A stretch of 64,000 bases of DNA from JACVRW01 sp963739095 (GTDB taxonomy: Bacteria > Actinomycetota > Thermoleophilia > Solirubrobacterales > Thermoleophilaceae), in contig CAVTZF010000018.1 in assembly GCA_963739095.1 (NCBI GenBank), positions 272,656 through 336,655 on the forward strand, written 5' to 3'. Under the pieces are notes generated by a model. The model was not told the DNA's origin. It did no database searches and saw nothing but the letters and a program-made list of their open reading frames with translations. Both the position numbers and the translations under genes were made by a program. Positions 49,628 through 58,471 of the stretch are shown here, in pieces (within the stretch, counting starts at the first letter, position 1; each line of letters starts with the position of its first letter).

Positions 49628-51106
49628 TCAGGGCAAAGGCCAGCTGTGCACGGGCTCGTTCGAGTGCATCAGCTCGCGGTAGCGCACGGTCAGCTCGCGC
49701 AGTGCATCGGCGCGCTCGAGCCCGCGCTCGCCGTAGAGGCGGTGGAAGGCCGCGGCCTGCCAGGCGGCGCCGTTCGTGTGGTCGACGCAGCGGCGCTCGA
49801 TGATGCCGAGCAGGCGCTCGCGGTCCGCCGCGGCGACGTTCGCCCGCTCCAGCCCCTCGTGCGCCATCGGCAGCAGCCGCCGCAACACCAGCTCCGAGAC
49901 GGGCACCTCCCCCACCCCCGGCCAGTAGACGCGCGCTTCGATCCCGTCGCGCGCGCCCGCGTGCAGGTTGTCCTCGGCGGCCGAGAAGGACATGCGCGAC
50001 CAGACGGGCCGCTCGTCCTCCGTCAATGACTTGATCAACCCGTAGTAGAAGGCTGCGTTGGCGAGGATGTCGACGACGCTCGGGCCGGCCGGCAGCAGCC
50101 GGTTCTCGACGCGTACGTGCGGCCGCCCGCGGACGACGTCGTATATCGGCCGGTTCCAGCGGTAGACGGTGCCGTTGTGGAGGCGCAGCTCGCCGAGCGC
50201 CGGGACGTCGCCGCGCTCCAGCGTTTCGACGGGATCCTCGTCGTCGCAGACGGGGAGCAGCGCCGGGAAGTAGCGCACGTTCTCCTCGAACAGGTCGAAG
50301 ATCGAGGTGATCCAGCGCTCCCCGAACCAGACGCGCGGCCGCACCCCCTGCGCCTTGAGCTCCTCCGGGCGAGTGTCGGTGGCCTGCTCGAAGAGCGCGA
50401 TCCGCGTCTCGCGCCAGAGCTCCTTGCCGAAGAAGAACGGCGAGTTGGCCGCCACCGCCACCTGGACCCCGGCGATCGCCTGTGCGGCGTTCCAGTGGCT
50501 CGCGAACGCCTCCGGCTCGACCTGCTGGTGCAGCTGGACGCTCGTGCATGCGGCCTCGGGGGCGATCGTGTCGGCGAACGTCTGCAGGCGCTCGACGCCG
50601 CCGATCGAGATCTCGAGGTCCTCGCCGCGCGCGGCGAAGATCTGCTCGTTGAGCAGCTGGTAGCGCGGGCTCTCGCTGAACGAGCTCGCGTTCAGGTGAC
50701 GGTCGTCGATCGTCGGCAGGATCCCGATCAGCATCATGTGCGCGCCGACGCCGCGAGCGCGGTCCTCGGCGTGGTTGAGGCTCCGGCGGATCTCCGACTC
50801 GAGCTCCGCGAACACCGAGCGCTCGAGCAGCCGCGGCGCGATGTTGATCTCGACGTTGAACTGCGCGAGCTCTGTCTGGAACGCAGCGTCCGCGATCGCC
50901 TCGAGCACGGGCGCGTTGATGAGCGCCGGGTCGCCGGCGTCGTCGGTCAGGTTGAGCTCGATCTCGAGCCCGAACGAACGCTGCTCGGGATCGAAGCGCG
51001 ACTCGCGCAGCATGCGCGCGAAGACATCGAGGCAAGCGCGCACCTTGGTCCGGTAGCGCTGCCTGTCCTCGCGGCTGAAAACCCGGGCGACGACTTCCTG
51101 TCCCAC
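49628..51106 (-). CDS. Glutamate-cysteine ligase family protein (GCS2)
   Basis: Predicted 492 aa from GTG 51106. GCS2 features: SFGLEIELNLTDDAGDPALI, FNVEINIAPRLLERSVFAEL, CTSVQLHQQVEPEAFASHWN, VAANSPFFFGKELWRETRIA and RPHVRVENRLLPAGPSVVD. The E-x-E in GLEIELN and QLH are the ATP/metal site elements. It joins glutamate and cysteine, the first step towards glutathione or ergothioneine-like thiols, or acts on another amine. No second-step ligase is nearby. Confidence 0.9.
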   Translation of the reverse strand: MGQEVVARVFSREDRQRYRTKVRACLDVFARMLRESRFDPEQRSFGLEIELNLTDDAGDPALINAPVLEAIADAAFQTELAQFNVEINIAPRLLERSVFAELESEIRRSLNHAEDRARGVGAHMMLIGILPTIDDRHLNASSFSESPRYQLLNEQIFAARGEDLEISIGGVERLQTFADTIAPEAACTSVQLHQQVEPEAFASHWNAAQAIAGVQVAVAANSPFFFGKELWRETRIALFEQATDTRPEELKAQGVRPRVWFGERWITSIFDLFEENVRYFPALLPVCDDEDPVETLERGDVPALGELRLHNGTVYRWNRPIYDVVRGRPHVRVENRLLPAGPSVVDILANAAFYYGLIKSLTEDERPVWSRMSFSAAEDNLHAGARDGIEARVYWPGVGEVPVSELVLRRLLPMAHEGLERANVAAADRERLLGIIERRCVDHTNGAAWQAAAFHRLYGERGLERADALRELTVRYRELMHSNEPVHSWPLP

Positions 51107-51194
51107 GCTGTCCCGAGGCTACCCGGAATCGGGGGCTGATTCCCAGGCTGTCGAAGCGCAGGGCGCGCGCGCCTGAGGCGTAGCCTGTCGCCGC

Positions 51195-51686
51195 ATGACC
51201 ACAAAGGCTGATTTCACGGACGAGGAGTGGACGCGGCTCGAGCGCGGTCCGCTCGTGGCGGGGATGGCCATCACCTTCGCCGACCCGGGCGGCCCGATCG
51301 AGGCCGTGAAGGAGTCGCTGGCGGCGGTGAAGACGATCGCCGAGACCGCCAAGACGAGCAGCGGCAGCGAGCTCGTCGACGCGCTCGCCAAGGACGTGGC
51401 CGAGAAGGCGCAGCGCCGGGAGAACCCGCTCAAGGGCTTCAAGCCGCGCGGCACCATGGCCGGCGAGGAGATCCTCGACGAGCTGCGCTCGGTCAACGAC
51501 ACCGTGGGCCAGAAGGCGACCCCCGAGGAGGCCGAGGCCTACCGGAAGTGGCTGCTCGACGCCGCGCAGCGCGTGGCGGACGCGGCCAAGGAGGGCGGCT
51601 TCCTCGGCTTCAACGCTGTGCGCGTGAGCGAGGGCGAGCAGAAGATGCTCGACAAGCTGAGCGAGGTGCTCGGGACGTCGCAGTGA
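51195..51686 (+). CDS. Conserved hypothetical helical protein
   Basis: Predicted 163 aa from ATG 51195. A soluble, helical protein: DFTDEEWTRLERGPLVAGMA, ITFADPGGPIEAVKESLAAV, GSELVDALAKDVAEKAQRRE and VADAAKEGGFLGFNAVRVSE, then GEQKMLDKLSEVLG. It resembles a family found alone in many actinobacteria with no known role. Divergent from the GCL gene by 88 bases. The frame is well conserved in codon use. Confidence 0.75.
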   Translation: MTTKADFTDEEWTRLERGPLVAGMAITFADPGGPIEAVKESLAAVKTIAETAKTSSGSELVDALAKDVAEKAQRRENPLKGFKPRGTMAGEEILDELRSVNDTVGQKATPEEAEAYRKWLLDAAQRVADAAKEGGFLGFNAVRVSEGEQKMLDKLSEVLGTSQ

Positions 51687-51696
51687 GCAGACGGCC

Positions 51697-52287
51697 CTAG
51701 CGCCGGGCGCGGACGCCGCCTCGCGCTGAGCGCGTGACGGCTCGCCAGCACGCCTCCGCCACGGCGCCGAGCTCCTCCTCGCCGAGCTCGATGCCGCTCG
51801 CGGCGAGCCGCACCGCGGGCGCGAGGCCCAGCTCATACAGCACCTCGAGCGGCAGCGGCAGGAGCCGCGCGGCGATGTCCGGCGACGCGGCCTCCCGAAG
51901 CAGCGGATCGTCGCCGGCGGCCAGGGCGGCATCGTGGGCCTCGTCCCTATAGGGCGAGCAGTCCACCTGCAGCAGGAAGAGTGCATGCTCGCGGTTGGCG
52001 GCGAGGTGCTGGTAGGCCGCAAGCCACAGCTGCTTGAAGCGCATGGCCGGGCCGGCCGAGCGATCGAGGTCGCTGGTGGCGGCCGCGGCGAGCTCGGCCT
52101 TCGTATCCCTGTAGGCGGCGAGCACGAGCTCGTCCTTCGAGGCGTAGTGCGTATAGGCGGTGCCCGTCGCGACGCCCGCCTCGGCCGCCACCGCGCTCAT
52201 CGACGCCCCGTGGAAGCCGTGGCCTGCGACGAGCGTGCGCATCGCCTGGCGGACAGCCGCGGCCCGGTCGACTCCGGAGACGGTCAA
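51697..52287 (-). CDS. TetR-family regulator of the SDR operon
   Basis: Predicted 196 aa from TTG 52287, five bases after the SDR stop; the longer frame runs into the SDR gene. HTH: DRAAAVRQAMRTLVAGHGFH, GASMSAVAAEAGVATGTAYT and HYASKDELVLAAYRDTKAE. C-terminal TetR domain with LWLAAYQHLAANREHALFLL. Same operon as the SDR and probably autoregulatory through the palindrome at 53267. Confidence 0.88.
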   Translation of the reverse strand: MTVSGVDRAAAVRQAMRTLVAGHGFHGASMSAVAAEAGVATGTAYTHYASKDELVLAAYRDTKAELAAAATSDLDRSAGPAMRFKQLWLAAYQHLAANREHALFLLQVDCSPYRDEAHDAALAAGDDPLLREAASPDIAARLLPLPLEVLYELGLAPAVRLAASGIELGEEELGAVAEACWRAVTRSARGGVRARR

Positions 52288-52292
52288 GAGCT

Positions 52293-53243
52293 TCAGCCGC
52301 CAGTCGGAACGCGCGCCGCCGGCTTGACGTCGAGCGGGATCCCCGTCTCGCGCTCCGAGACCTCCCACAGCTTCCGGATCGCCGAGGCCATTCCGATGCG
52401 CCGGAAGATCGGCTTGCGCACAGGCGGACCGCTGTTCCCCCACATCGGCCCGTAGAACTCGCCGCCGCTCGCGGCCGGGTCGGTGGCGGCGCGCAGCTGC
52501 GGCAGCGCGCCCTCCGCCGGTGACATGCCAGTCGAGCCGGCCAGGCGGTGGAAGAAGCGCTGGCTGCGGCCCCCTCCGGTCTCCTGCACGCTGACCGCCT
52601 GGAGGTCGGTGTTGGACAGGCCGGGGTGCGCGATCAGGCTCCCGGCCCGCGAACCGGCAGCGGCGAGCTGCCGCTGGAGTCCGAGGCCAAAGTGGAAGTT
52701 GGCCAGCTTCGCCTGCCCGTACGCGCGCCAGGGGCCGTACTTGCCCTCGAGATGCGGGTTGGACGGATCGACGGCCCGCCCCATGTGGTGCGCGGTGCTC
52801 GTGACCGTGACGATCCGAGCCGCGTCGGCGCCGACCAGAGCCGGCATAAGAAGGGCGGTGAGCGACCAGTGACCGAGGTGGTCGACCCCGAACTGCATCT
52901 CGTAGCCATCGACCGTCTTGCGCTGCGGGATGCCCATCACGCCCGCGTTGTTGACGAGCAGGTCGACCCGATCATGGGCGGCGAGGATCTGCTCGGCCGC
53001 CTCGCGCACGGATGCCTGCGAGCCGAGGTCGAGCGCGATCACCTCGAGCGACGGCTCGTTGACCGTGCCCCGGATGTCGTCGACGGCGGCGGCAGCCTTC
53101 TCCTGGTTGCGCGCGGCCATGACGACGTGCGCGCCGGCCGCGGCGAGCGCGCGCGAGGTCTCGAGCCCGAGACCGCCGTTCGCGCCGGTGACGACGGCGA
53201 TGCGCCCGCTCTGGTCGGGGATATCGGCGGTGGTCCAGGCCAT
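52293..53243 (-). CDS. Short-chain dehydrogenase/reductase
   Basis: Predicted 316 aa from ATG 53243. Classical-type SDR: VVTGANGGLGLETSRALAAA (NAD(P) motif), NNAGVMGIPQRKTVDGYEMQ, VTSTAHHMG and the active YGQAKLANFHFGLGLQRQLA (YxxxK). Resembles retinol dehydrogenase/WWOX-like bacterial SDRs. First gene of an operon with a TetR regulator behind it, and a TetR-type palindrome in front. Confidence 0.93.
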   Translation of the reverse strand: MAWTTADIPDQSGRIAVVTGANGGLGLETSRALAAAGAHVVMAARNQEKAAAAVDDIRGTVNEPSLEVIALDLGSQASVREAAEQILAAHDRVDLLVNNAGVMGIPQRKTVDGYEMQFGVDHLGHWSLTALLMPALVGADAARIVTVTSTAHHMGRAVDPSNPHLEGKYGPWRAYGQAKLANFHFGLGLQRQLAAAGSRAGSLIAHPGLSNTDLQAVSVQETGGGRSQRFFHRLAGSTGMSPAEGALPQLRAATDPAASGGEFYGPMWGNSGPPVRKPIFRRIGMASAIRKLWEVSERETGIPLDVKPAARVPTGG

Positions 53244-53266
53244 GCGCTCAGCTCCTCTTCGGTGAG

Positions 53267-53280
53267 TGAATGTTCATTCA
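53267..53280 (-). promoter_or_regulatory. TetR-type operator before the SDR gene
   Basis: TGAATG-TT-CATTCA is a perfect palindrome 24 bases before the SDR ATG, in an AT-rich patch. TGAATG..CATTCA is the typical shape of TetR-family sites that control an adjacent dehydrogenase. Confidence 0.75.
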
Positions 53281-53296
53281 GTCAGGCATCGTACAC

Positions 53297-53497
53297 CTAC
53301 GCGCCGCGCCGGCGCAGCCCGTTGCGACTGGCGACCATCCGGTGGCCGTCCTCGAACTCGATCAGCGCCGAGTTCATGCTCCCGCGACAGATCACCCGGC
53401 AGTGGCGGCCCTTGCGGTTCAGCCGCCGGTCGGGCAGGTCCCAGACCCGCTGGCCGTAGCCCCACGCCCAGCGGTAGGGGTAGTCCGCTGGCGTCAT
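53297..53497 (-). CDS. Small conserved protein (66 aa)
   Basis: ATG 53497 overlaps the stop of the glycosidase gene (ATGA). Basic with aromatic residues: YPYRWAWGYGQRVWDLPDRR, KGRHCRVICRGSMNSALIEF, EDGHRMVASRNGLRRR. The second half has an SH3-like beta pattern seen in small proteins of unknown function in actinobacteria. The coupling implies a link with the glycosidase. Confidence 0.6.
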   Translation of the reverse strand: MTPADYPYRWAWGYGQRVWDLPDRRLNRKGRHCRVICRGSMNSALIEFEDGHRMVASRNGLRRRGA

Positions 53498-54240
53498 CGC
53501 GGCTCGAAGAGGAGCGCCGTCACGACCGGCCGTGACTCGGGCGCCGGCTGGTCGACGCTCGAGTACGGGCGGTTCAGCAGGTGGCCGCGATGAACGAGCG
53601 TCGCGGAACCGCCGCCGTCGAGGTTGATGGCCTCCTCAGCGCCAAAGGCGATCATCAGGCGGGCCAGCTCGGCGAGGTCGAGGCCCGCGTCGACACCCGT
53701 CCGGCGGCCGTCGCAGCAAACCGCGAGCAGCTCGGTCTCACTCAGGCCGAGGGCACAGCGGGGATGACGCTCGGCCGTGATGTCGGAGTCGAATTGCCCC
53801 GCGCCCGCGGAGAAGCCCTCGCGATCCTCGCCATCGACAACCGAGCTGCCGCCGCTCACGAGCATCGGGCCGGCGCTGACGAGATCGCCTCGCGGGGTGT
53901 CGGGAAGCTTGCCGCGCGCCGCGAGCCGCACCCCGGCGTCGAGATGGATCGCCGCCCGGCGCGGCCCCCACGGCGGGTCGATCGGCTCGTGCGCGATCGG
54001 CTCGCCGTCGATCCAAACGTCGCCGAGCGGGCGGTAGGGGTCTCGCACGAAGAAGCCGGCGACGAGCGCCTCCTCATGCCCGTCCTGCGTGCACCACACA
54101 TCGAGCCGGCGCGGCTCCGGGAAGCACACGACACGGGCTCGTGTCGTCGCGCGCGGATGGCGCACGAGGTACACGGTCGTCTCCCGCCCGTCCCGGAGCC
54201 TCGCGCGCGTCAACTCGTAGACGATCCCGTCCGCAGGCAT
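53494..54240 (-). CDS. Phosphodiester glycosidase (NAGPA) family protein
   Basis: Predicted 248 aa from ATG 54240. NAGPA-domain pattern: AGFFVRDPYRPLGDVWIDGE, CALGLSETELLAVCCDGRRT, GVDAGLDLAELARLMIAFGA and EEAINLDGGGSATLVHRG, the last being the conserved NLDGGGSxT motif. No clear signal peptide from this start. Members uncover mannose-6-phosphate in animals and cleave sugar phosphodiesters in wall polymers in bacteria. The final stretch (RPYSSVDQPAPESRPVVTAL) is typical of the family end. Confidence 0.88.
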   Translation of the reverse strand: MPADGIVYELTRARLRDGRETTVYLVRHPRATTRARVVCFPEPRRLDVWCTQDGHEEALVAGFFVRDPYRPLGDVWIDGEPIAHEPIDPPWGPRRAAIHLDAGVRLAARGKLPDTPRGDLVSAGPMLVSGGSSVVDGEDREGFSAGAGQFDSDITAERHPRCALGLSETELLAVCCDGRRTGVDAGLDLAELARLMIAFGAEEAINLDGGGSATLVHRGHLLNRPYSSVDQPAPESRPVVTALLFEPR

Positions 54241-54290
54241 TCGGCCTGCATCTTCGCGTGTCGAGGCGGGGTCGCACGCCCGCCCCGGAC

Positions 54291-54761
54291 CTAGCCCAGA
54301 CCGGCGGCGGCGCCCGGCTGAGCGCCGGGAGCCTGGCGTCCGCGAGGCGCGGAGGCCTCGCGGGCCATGGGCTGGCCGAGCACCACGACGCTCAGAGAGA
54401 CCAGCAGGCCCTCGGCGACCATCGAGGCGAGCCCGAGCGGCTCCGTCCACTCACCCATGTCGCTGGTGAAGCCCGGCAGGCCGACCGTCCGGCTGACGAC
54501 GTAGCCGAGCAGGATGAGACCCGGGAGGCCGCCGGCCACTCGCCACACCCGCGCGTCGCTCTCTCGGGTGAGGGCCACGGCGACCAGCAGGCTCGCGACG
54601 ACCGCGCCGACGAACAGGAGGCCGAGGTAGAACGCTTCCTCGAATACGTCGGGCAGCTCTAGGACGTGAATCAGCGCCACCCCGATCAGGCCCAGGATCG
54701 CGACTCCACGCGCGAGGCCGTCGTTGACAACGCCGCTCATGCTGCTGTCTCGCTCGTTCAT
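54291..54761 (-). CDS. Membrane protein, function unknown
   Basis: Predicted 156 aa from ATG 54761. Four hydrophobic segments: GVAILGLIGVALIHVLELPD, AFYLGLLFVGAVVASLLVAV, VAGGLPGLILLGYVVSRTVG and LGLASMVAEGLLVSLSVVVL, then a Pro/Ala/Gly tail. The pattern IGVALIHVLELPD...FYLGLLFVGA and TSDMGEW recurs in an uncharacterised actinobacterial family. No operon partner. Confidence 0.72.
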   Translation of the reverse strand: MNERDSSMSGVVNDGLARGVAILGLIGVALIHVLELPDVFEEAFYLGLLFVGAVVASLLVAVALTRESDARVWRVAGGLPGLILLGYVVSRTVGLPGFTSDMGEWTEPLGLASMVAEGLLVSLSVVVLGQPMAREASAPRGRQAPGAQPGAAAGLG

Positions 54762-54830
54762 ACGGCTGAGCATCCCGCCGGAGGGAGGGGCGGCAATCGG
54801 CCGCCCCGATCGTGAGTGAAGCCTTCGCGA

Positions 54831-56309
54831 TCACGCTGCCCCCAGCTCCGGAGCCTCCCCAGAGCTCGATGTGAGCTGCGCCTGCACCGGCTTGGACTCG
54901 AGCATCAGCGCCGTGACGACGGCCGCGAACGCGGCGACCGCGGCGAACACGTAGAAGGCCAGCTCGTACCCGTGAGTCAGCGCCGCTGCGCTCAGCGCGT
55001 CCGTTCCGGGATGGTCCTCGACATAGCTCTCGGTCGCCTGCGCGGCGAGGGTGGTCGCGACTGCCACCGCGATCGCGCCGCCGACCTGCTGGCTCGTGTT
55101 GATCAGGCCGGAGGCGATCCCGGCATCAGCCGGCCCAACTCCCATCTGCGCGCCGACCTGCTGGCCCACGAATGCCAGGGCCATCCCCAACCCGAACACC
55201 ACGAAGGCCGGGAACAGGTCCGCGAAGTAGTGACCGTCCACCGGCGCCTGTGCCAGGAGGACAAGCCCCACCGCCCCGAGCACGAAGCCTGTCGGGACCA
55301 CCGGGCGCACCCCGACGCGGCTCACGAGCCATTGCGCGATGCCCGACCCGAGAACGATTGAGAGCGAGGCCGCGAGGAACGCGGCGCCGGTCTCGATCGG
55401 CGAGTAGCCCAGGACCAGCTGCGCGTAGAGCGAGCCCAGGAAGAAGACCACGAAACTGAGCCCCGAGAACATTCCGCTCAGGTTCGACCCTGCCAGTGTG
55501 CGCAGCCGGAGCATGCGCAGCGGCAGCAGCGGCGCGGCCGAGCGCGCCTCGATGATGAGGAAGGCCGCAATCAGGGCCAGCGAGCCGGCGAATAGAACGA
55601 TCGGCTCCGTCGCGGTCCAGCCCTGCTCGGAGGCTCGGGTCAGCGCGTAGACGAGCAGCATCAGCCCACCGGTGATCGAAAGGGCGCCCATGAGGTCGAA
55701 GCGGCGCTCGGCGAGCTCGGCCCGGCTCTCCGGCAGGAATATCGGGGTGAGCGCGATCACCACCGCCCCGATCGGGATGTTGATGAAGAAGATCCACTCC
55801 CAGCTGAGGGCGTCCGTCAGCACACCGCCGAGCAGCAGGCCGAACGATCCGCCGCCGGCCGTGGCCGCCGCCCAGATACCGAGTGCGCGATTGCGCTCAC
55901 GCCCCTCAGGGAAGATCGTCACAAGCACCGAGAGCGCAGCCGGCACCAGCAGCGCCGCGCCGAGCCCCTGGACCGCACGGCCGGCGATCAGCGACATGTC
56001 GTTCCAGGCAAGGCCGTTGAACAGCGAGGCTGCCGTGAACAGGAGCATGCCTGCGATGAACAGGCGCCGGCGGCCCAGCAGGTCTGCGAGCCGCCCGCCG
56101 AGCAGCAGCACGGCGCCGAAGAAGATGGTGTAGGCGGTGACCACCCACTGAAGGTCCTCCTGCGAGAAGCCGAGATCCGCCTGGATCGAAGGCAGCGCGA
56201 CGTTCACGATCGCCGCGTCCAGGATGGTCACGAACTGGGCCATCACCAGTACGGCGAGGGCCCACCAGCGGCGCGAATCCGCTGCGTCTGACTGAACCGC
56301 CCAGCTCAT
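54831..56309 (-). CDS. DHA2-type MFS drug transporter
   Basis: Predicted 492 aa from ATG 56309 after GAAGGAGCGAAAG. Fourteen-helix drug:H+ antiporter with QFVTILDAAIVNVALPSIQA (motif D1), LLGGRLADLLGRRRLFIAG (motif A), VPAALSVLVTIFPEGRERNR and FGLLLGGVLTDALSWEWIFF (motif C-like), then INTSQQVGGAIAVAVATTLA. Likely exports drugs or toxic compounds. Divergent AraC regulator at 56466 is a natural candidate for its control. Confidence 0.93.
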   Translation of the reverse strand: MSWAVQSDAADSRRWWALAVLVMAQFVTILDAAIVNVALPSIQADLGFSQEDLQWVVTAYTIFFGAVLLLGGRLADLLGRRRLFIAGMLLFTAASLFNGLAWNDMSLIAGRAVQGLGAALLVPAALSVLVTIFPEGRERNRALGIWAAATAGGGSFGLLLGGVLTDALSWEWIFFINIPIGAVVIALTPIFLPESRAELAERRFDLMGALSITGGLMLLVYALTRASEQGWTATEPIVLFAGSLALIAAFLIIEARSAAPLLPLRMLRLRTLAGSNLSGMFSGLSFVVFFLGSLYAQLVLGYSPIETGAAFLAASLSIVLGSGIAQWLVSRVGVRPVVPTGFVLGAVGLVLLAQAPVDGHYFADLFPAFVVFGLGMALAFVGQQVGAQMGVGPADAGIASGLINTSQQVGGAIAVAVATTLAAQATESYVEDHPGTDALSAAALTHGYELAFYVFAAVAAFAAVVTALMLESKPVQAQLTSSSGEAPELGAA

Positions 56310-56465
56310 CTTTCGCTCCTTCGTCGCTTGCCCTTTGAGCGAAGCAACCGGCAGCGGGGGAGCGTTAGAACAGAAGCGCCACGTCAATGCACAATCCTGC
56401 TCACCGGGGCGTTCTGCGACCGGAAATTGGCCTTGGGGTCACCGAATCGCTGTACATTCCTGCTC

Positions 56466-57417
56466 ATGCCACCCAAGACTGCCGAGGGCCAGGTCGCGGA
56501 GTTGCGCGCGCTGATTGCGCGACACGCCGGATCGGGCGCGGATCAAACGGCCGATGGCGTCGTGAGTACAGCGATCGACGGCGTCCTTGTCTCAGCCGTC
56601 ACCGGGCCCACCCAGCCGTCCGCCGCGAGGACCGGGACGGTCCTGGCCGTCATCGCGCAGGGCGGCAAGCGCTTGGCAATCGGCGAGCGCGTGTACGAGT
56701 ACCGCGCCGGCCAGTACCTCGTCGCATCGGTCGACCTCCCGATCACCGGTCAGTATTGGTACGCCACACCAACTGAGCCGGCGCTCGGATTCGGCCTGCT
56801 CCTGCGGCCGTCAACCATCGCCTCGCTGCTCCTCGACGCTGCGGACCTTTCCGCCTCGACCCTGCCGCGACACGCCCCGAGCGCGGCGGCGCCGCCGGGA
56901 GTGGGGGTCGCGGACGCTCCACCCGAACTGCTCGATGCGGTCATCCGCATGCTGCGTCTCCTCGACAGCCCGCGTGATCACCACGTACTGGCGCCGATGA
57001 TCGAGCGTGAGATTCTCTGGCGGCTGATCAGCGGCCCGGTGGGCGACACGGTGCGACAGATCGGCCTGGCAGACAGCAGCCTGACCCACGTCAGTCACGC
57101 CGTTCGCTGGATCAGCGAGCACTACAGCGAGTCGTTCCATGTCGAGGACCTCGCCGGGTCCTGCGGCATGAGCACGTCCGCCTTCCACCGCAGCTTCCAG
57201 GCCGTCACCGGGTTCAGCCCGATCCAGTTCCAGAAGCAGGTCCGCCTCCAGCAGTCACGTCTGATGCTGATGACCGGCGTAGACGACGTGGCGACGATCG
57301 GCTATCCGCGTCGGGTACGACAGCGCCTCCCAGTTCAGCCGCGAATACCGTCGCCAGTTCGGACTCCCACCGGGACGTGACGCCGCGCGGCTGCGCGCGG
57401 AGCCGACGCCGGTCTAG
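56466..57417 (+). CDS. AraC-family regulator (one frameshift)
   Basis: ATG 56466. AraC_N cupin-like domain (GTVLAVIAQGGKRLAIGERV; YRAGQYLVASVDLPITGQYW) then two HTHs: SESFHVEDLAGSCGMSTSAF, HRSFQAVTGFSPIQFQKQVR, LQQSRLMLM. An extra base near 57304 shifts the frame at IGY; the repaired end is RVGYDSASQFSREYRRQFGL and PPGRDAARLRAEPTPV, stopping at 57417. About 316 aa repaired. The same type of single-base insertion is seen elsewhere in the window. It probably controls the divergent transporter. Confidence 0.87.
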
Positions 57418-57472
57418 GCGGCCGCTGGAACCGCGCAGATCGTCGGTTGCATGAGGAGATCCCTTTCGGTGG

Positions 57473-58222
57473 TTACTTGGCTGACTGGCTGAGCCAATCC
57501 TCGAAGCGGGTCGGGGCGATGCGTGCGTCGTCGCCAGGCGTGAGGGACAGGTCGTCGATCTCGGCGCCGAAGTAGCGGGCGTGGACGTCGGCCGTTACGT
57601 GGCGCGGGTCGTCGCTTGCCTTCAGGAATCGCCGGGCGAGCTCGTCGAGGGGGAACGCCTCCGGGCCCGCCAGCTCGACCGTGTCGTTCAGTGGCGCGCC
57701 GACCGCGACATCGGCCAAGGTGCCGGCGACGTCATCGGCTGCCTCGGGCTGAACCAGGGCCGGCGACAGCCGGATGATGTCGCCGTCCGCGCCCGAATCG
57801 GCGATGCGGCCGATGAACTCGAAGAACTGCGTTGCGCGGACGATCGTGTAGGGGATCGGCCCGGCCTTCACCAGCTCCTCCTGCGCGACCTTCGCGCGCA
57901 TGTAGCCGCTCTCCGAGAGCCGTTCCGCGCCGACCACCGAAAGCGCCACATGGTGCCCTACGCCGGCGGCCGTCTCTGCGGCGAGCAGGTTGCCGGTCGA
58001 GGTCTGGAAGAAGTCGAGCACCTCCGCGTCGCTCCAGGCGGGTGCGTTCGCCACGTCGACGGCGACCTGGGCGCCCTCGAGTGCTTCGGCGAGCCCCTCG
58101 CCCGTGAGGGTGTTGACGCCCGTGTCAGGCGACGCCGCGAGCGGCTCGTGACCGTCCTTCTGCAGCTTCTCGACGAGCTTCGACCCAATGAGGCCTGTTC
58201 CGCCGATGACAACGATCTTCAT
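57473..58222 (-). CDS. NmrA-like NAD(P)-binding protein
   Basis: Predicted 249 aa from ATG 58222. Rossmann motif VVIGGTGLIGSKLVEKL near the N-terminus, then VAVDVANAPAWSDAEVLDFF, HHVALSVVGAERLSESGYMR and the YxxxK-like MRAKVAQEELVKAGPIPYTI. Atypical SDR of the NmrA/NAD(P)H-azoreductase type. Possibly a redox sensor or quinone/furan reductase. Confidence 0.88.
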   Translation of the reverse strand: MKIVVIGGTGLIGSKLVEKLQKDGHEPLAASPDTGVNTLTGEGLAEALEGAQVAVDVANAPAWSDAEVLDFFQTSTGNLLAAETAAGVGHHVALSVVGAERLSESGYMRAKVAQEELVKAGPIPYTIVRATQFFEFIGRIADSGADGDIIRLSPALVQPEAADDVAGTLADVAVGAPLNDTVELAGPEAFPLDELARRFLKASDDPRHVTADVHARYFGAEIDDLSLTPGDDARIAPTRFEDWLSQSAK

Positions 58223-58246
58223 CTGGTGCCTTTCGCTTGTGTGTGT

Positions 58247-58454
58247 TCAGTAGAGGGCGAGGAGGCGGTTGGCCTCCGTGAGGGCCTCGGCCAGGGCGTG
58301 CGCTCCGAGCACCACCGCATCCGAGCTGGGCCCGATCCGCACGGTGAGGTCTCCGTCCTCGATGAGGGTGAAACCCTTCGCTGACGAATTGGCCACCTTG
58401 GACCCGGCTTCGATCGCGTGCAGTTCATCAGGGAGGCCACGGAGGATCCGTCAT
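58247..58454 (-). CDS. Small protein upstream of the NmrA-like gene (frame interrupted)
   Basis: A clean coding frame reads LPDELHAIEAGSKVANSSAK, GFTLIEDGDLTVRIGPSSDA, VVLGAHALAEALTEANRLLA, ending LY and TGA at 58247. In its own frame there is no start; the ATG at 58454 fits if a single extra G follows ATGACG. About 68 aa. I recognise no family. It is 24 bases before the NmrA-like gene and likely co-transcribed; divergent from the peroxidase by 17 bases. Confidence 0.5.
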
Positions 58455-58471
58455 GACCGTACCCTGCGGTC

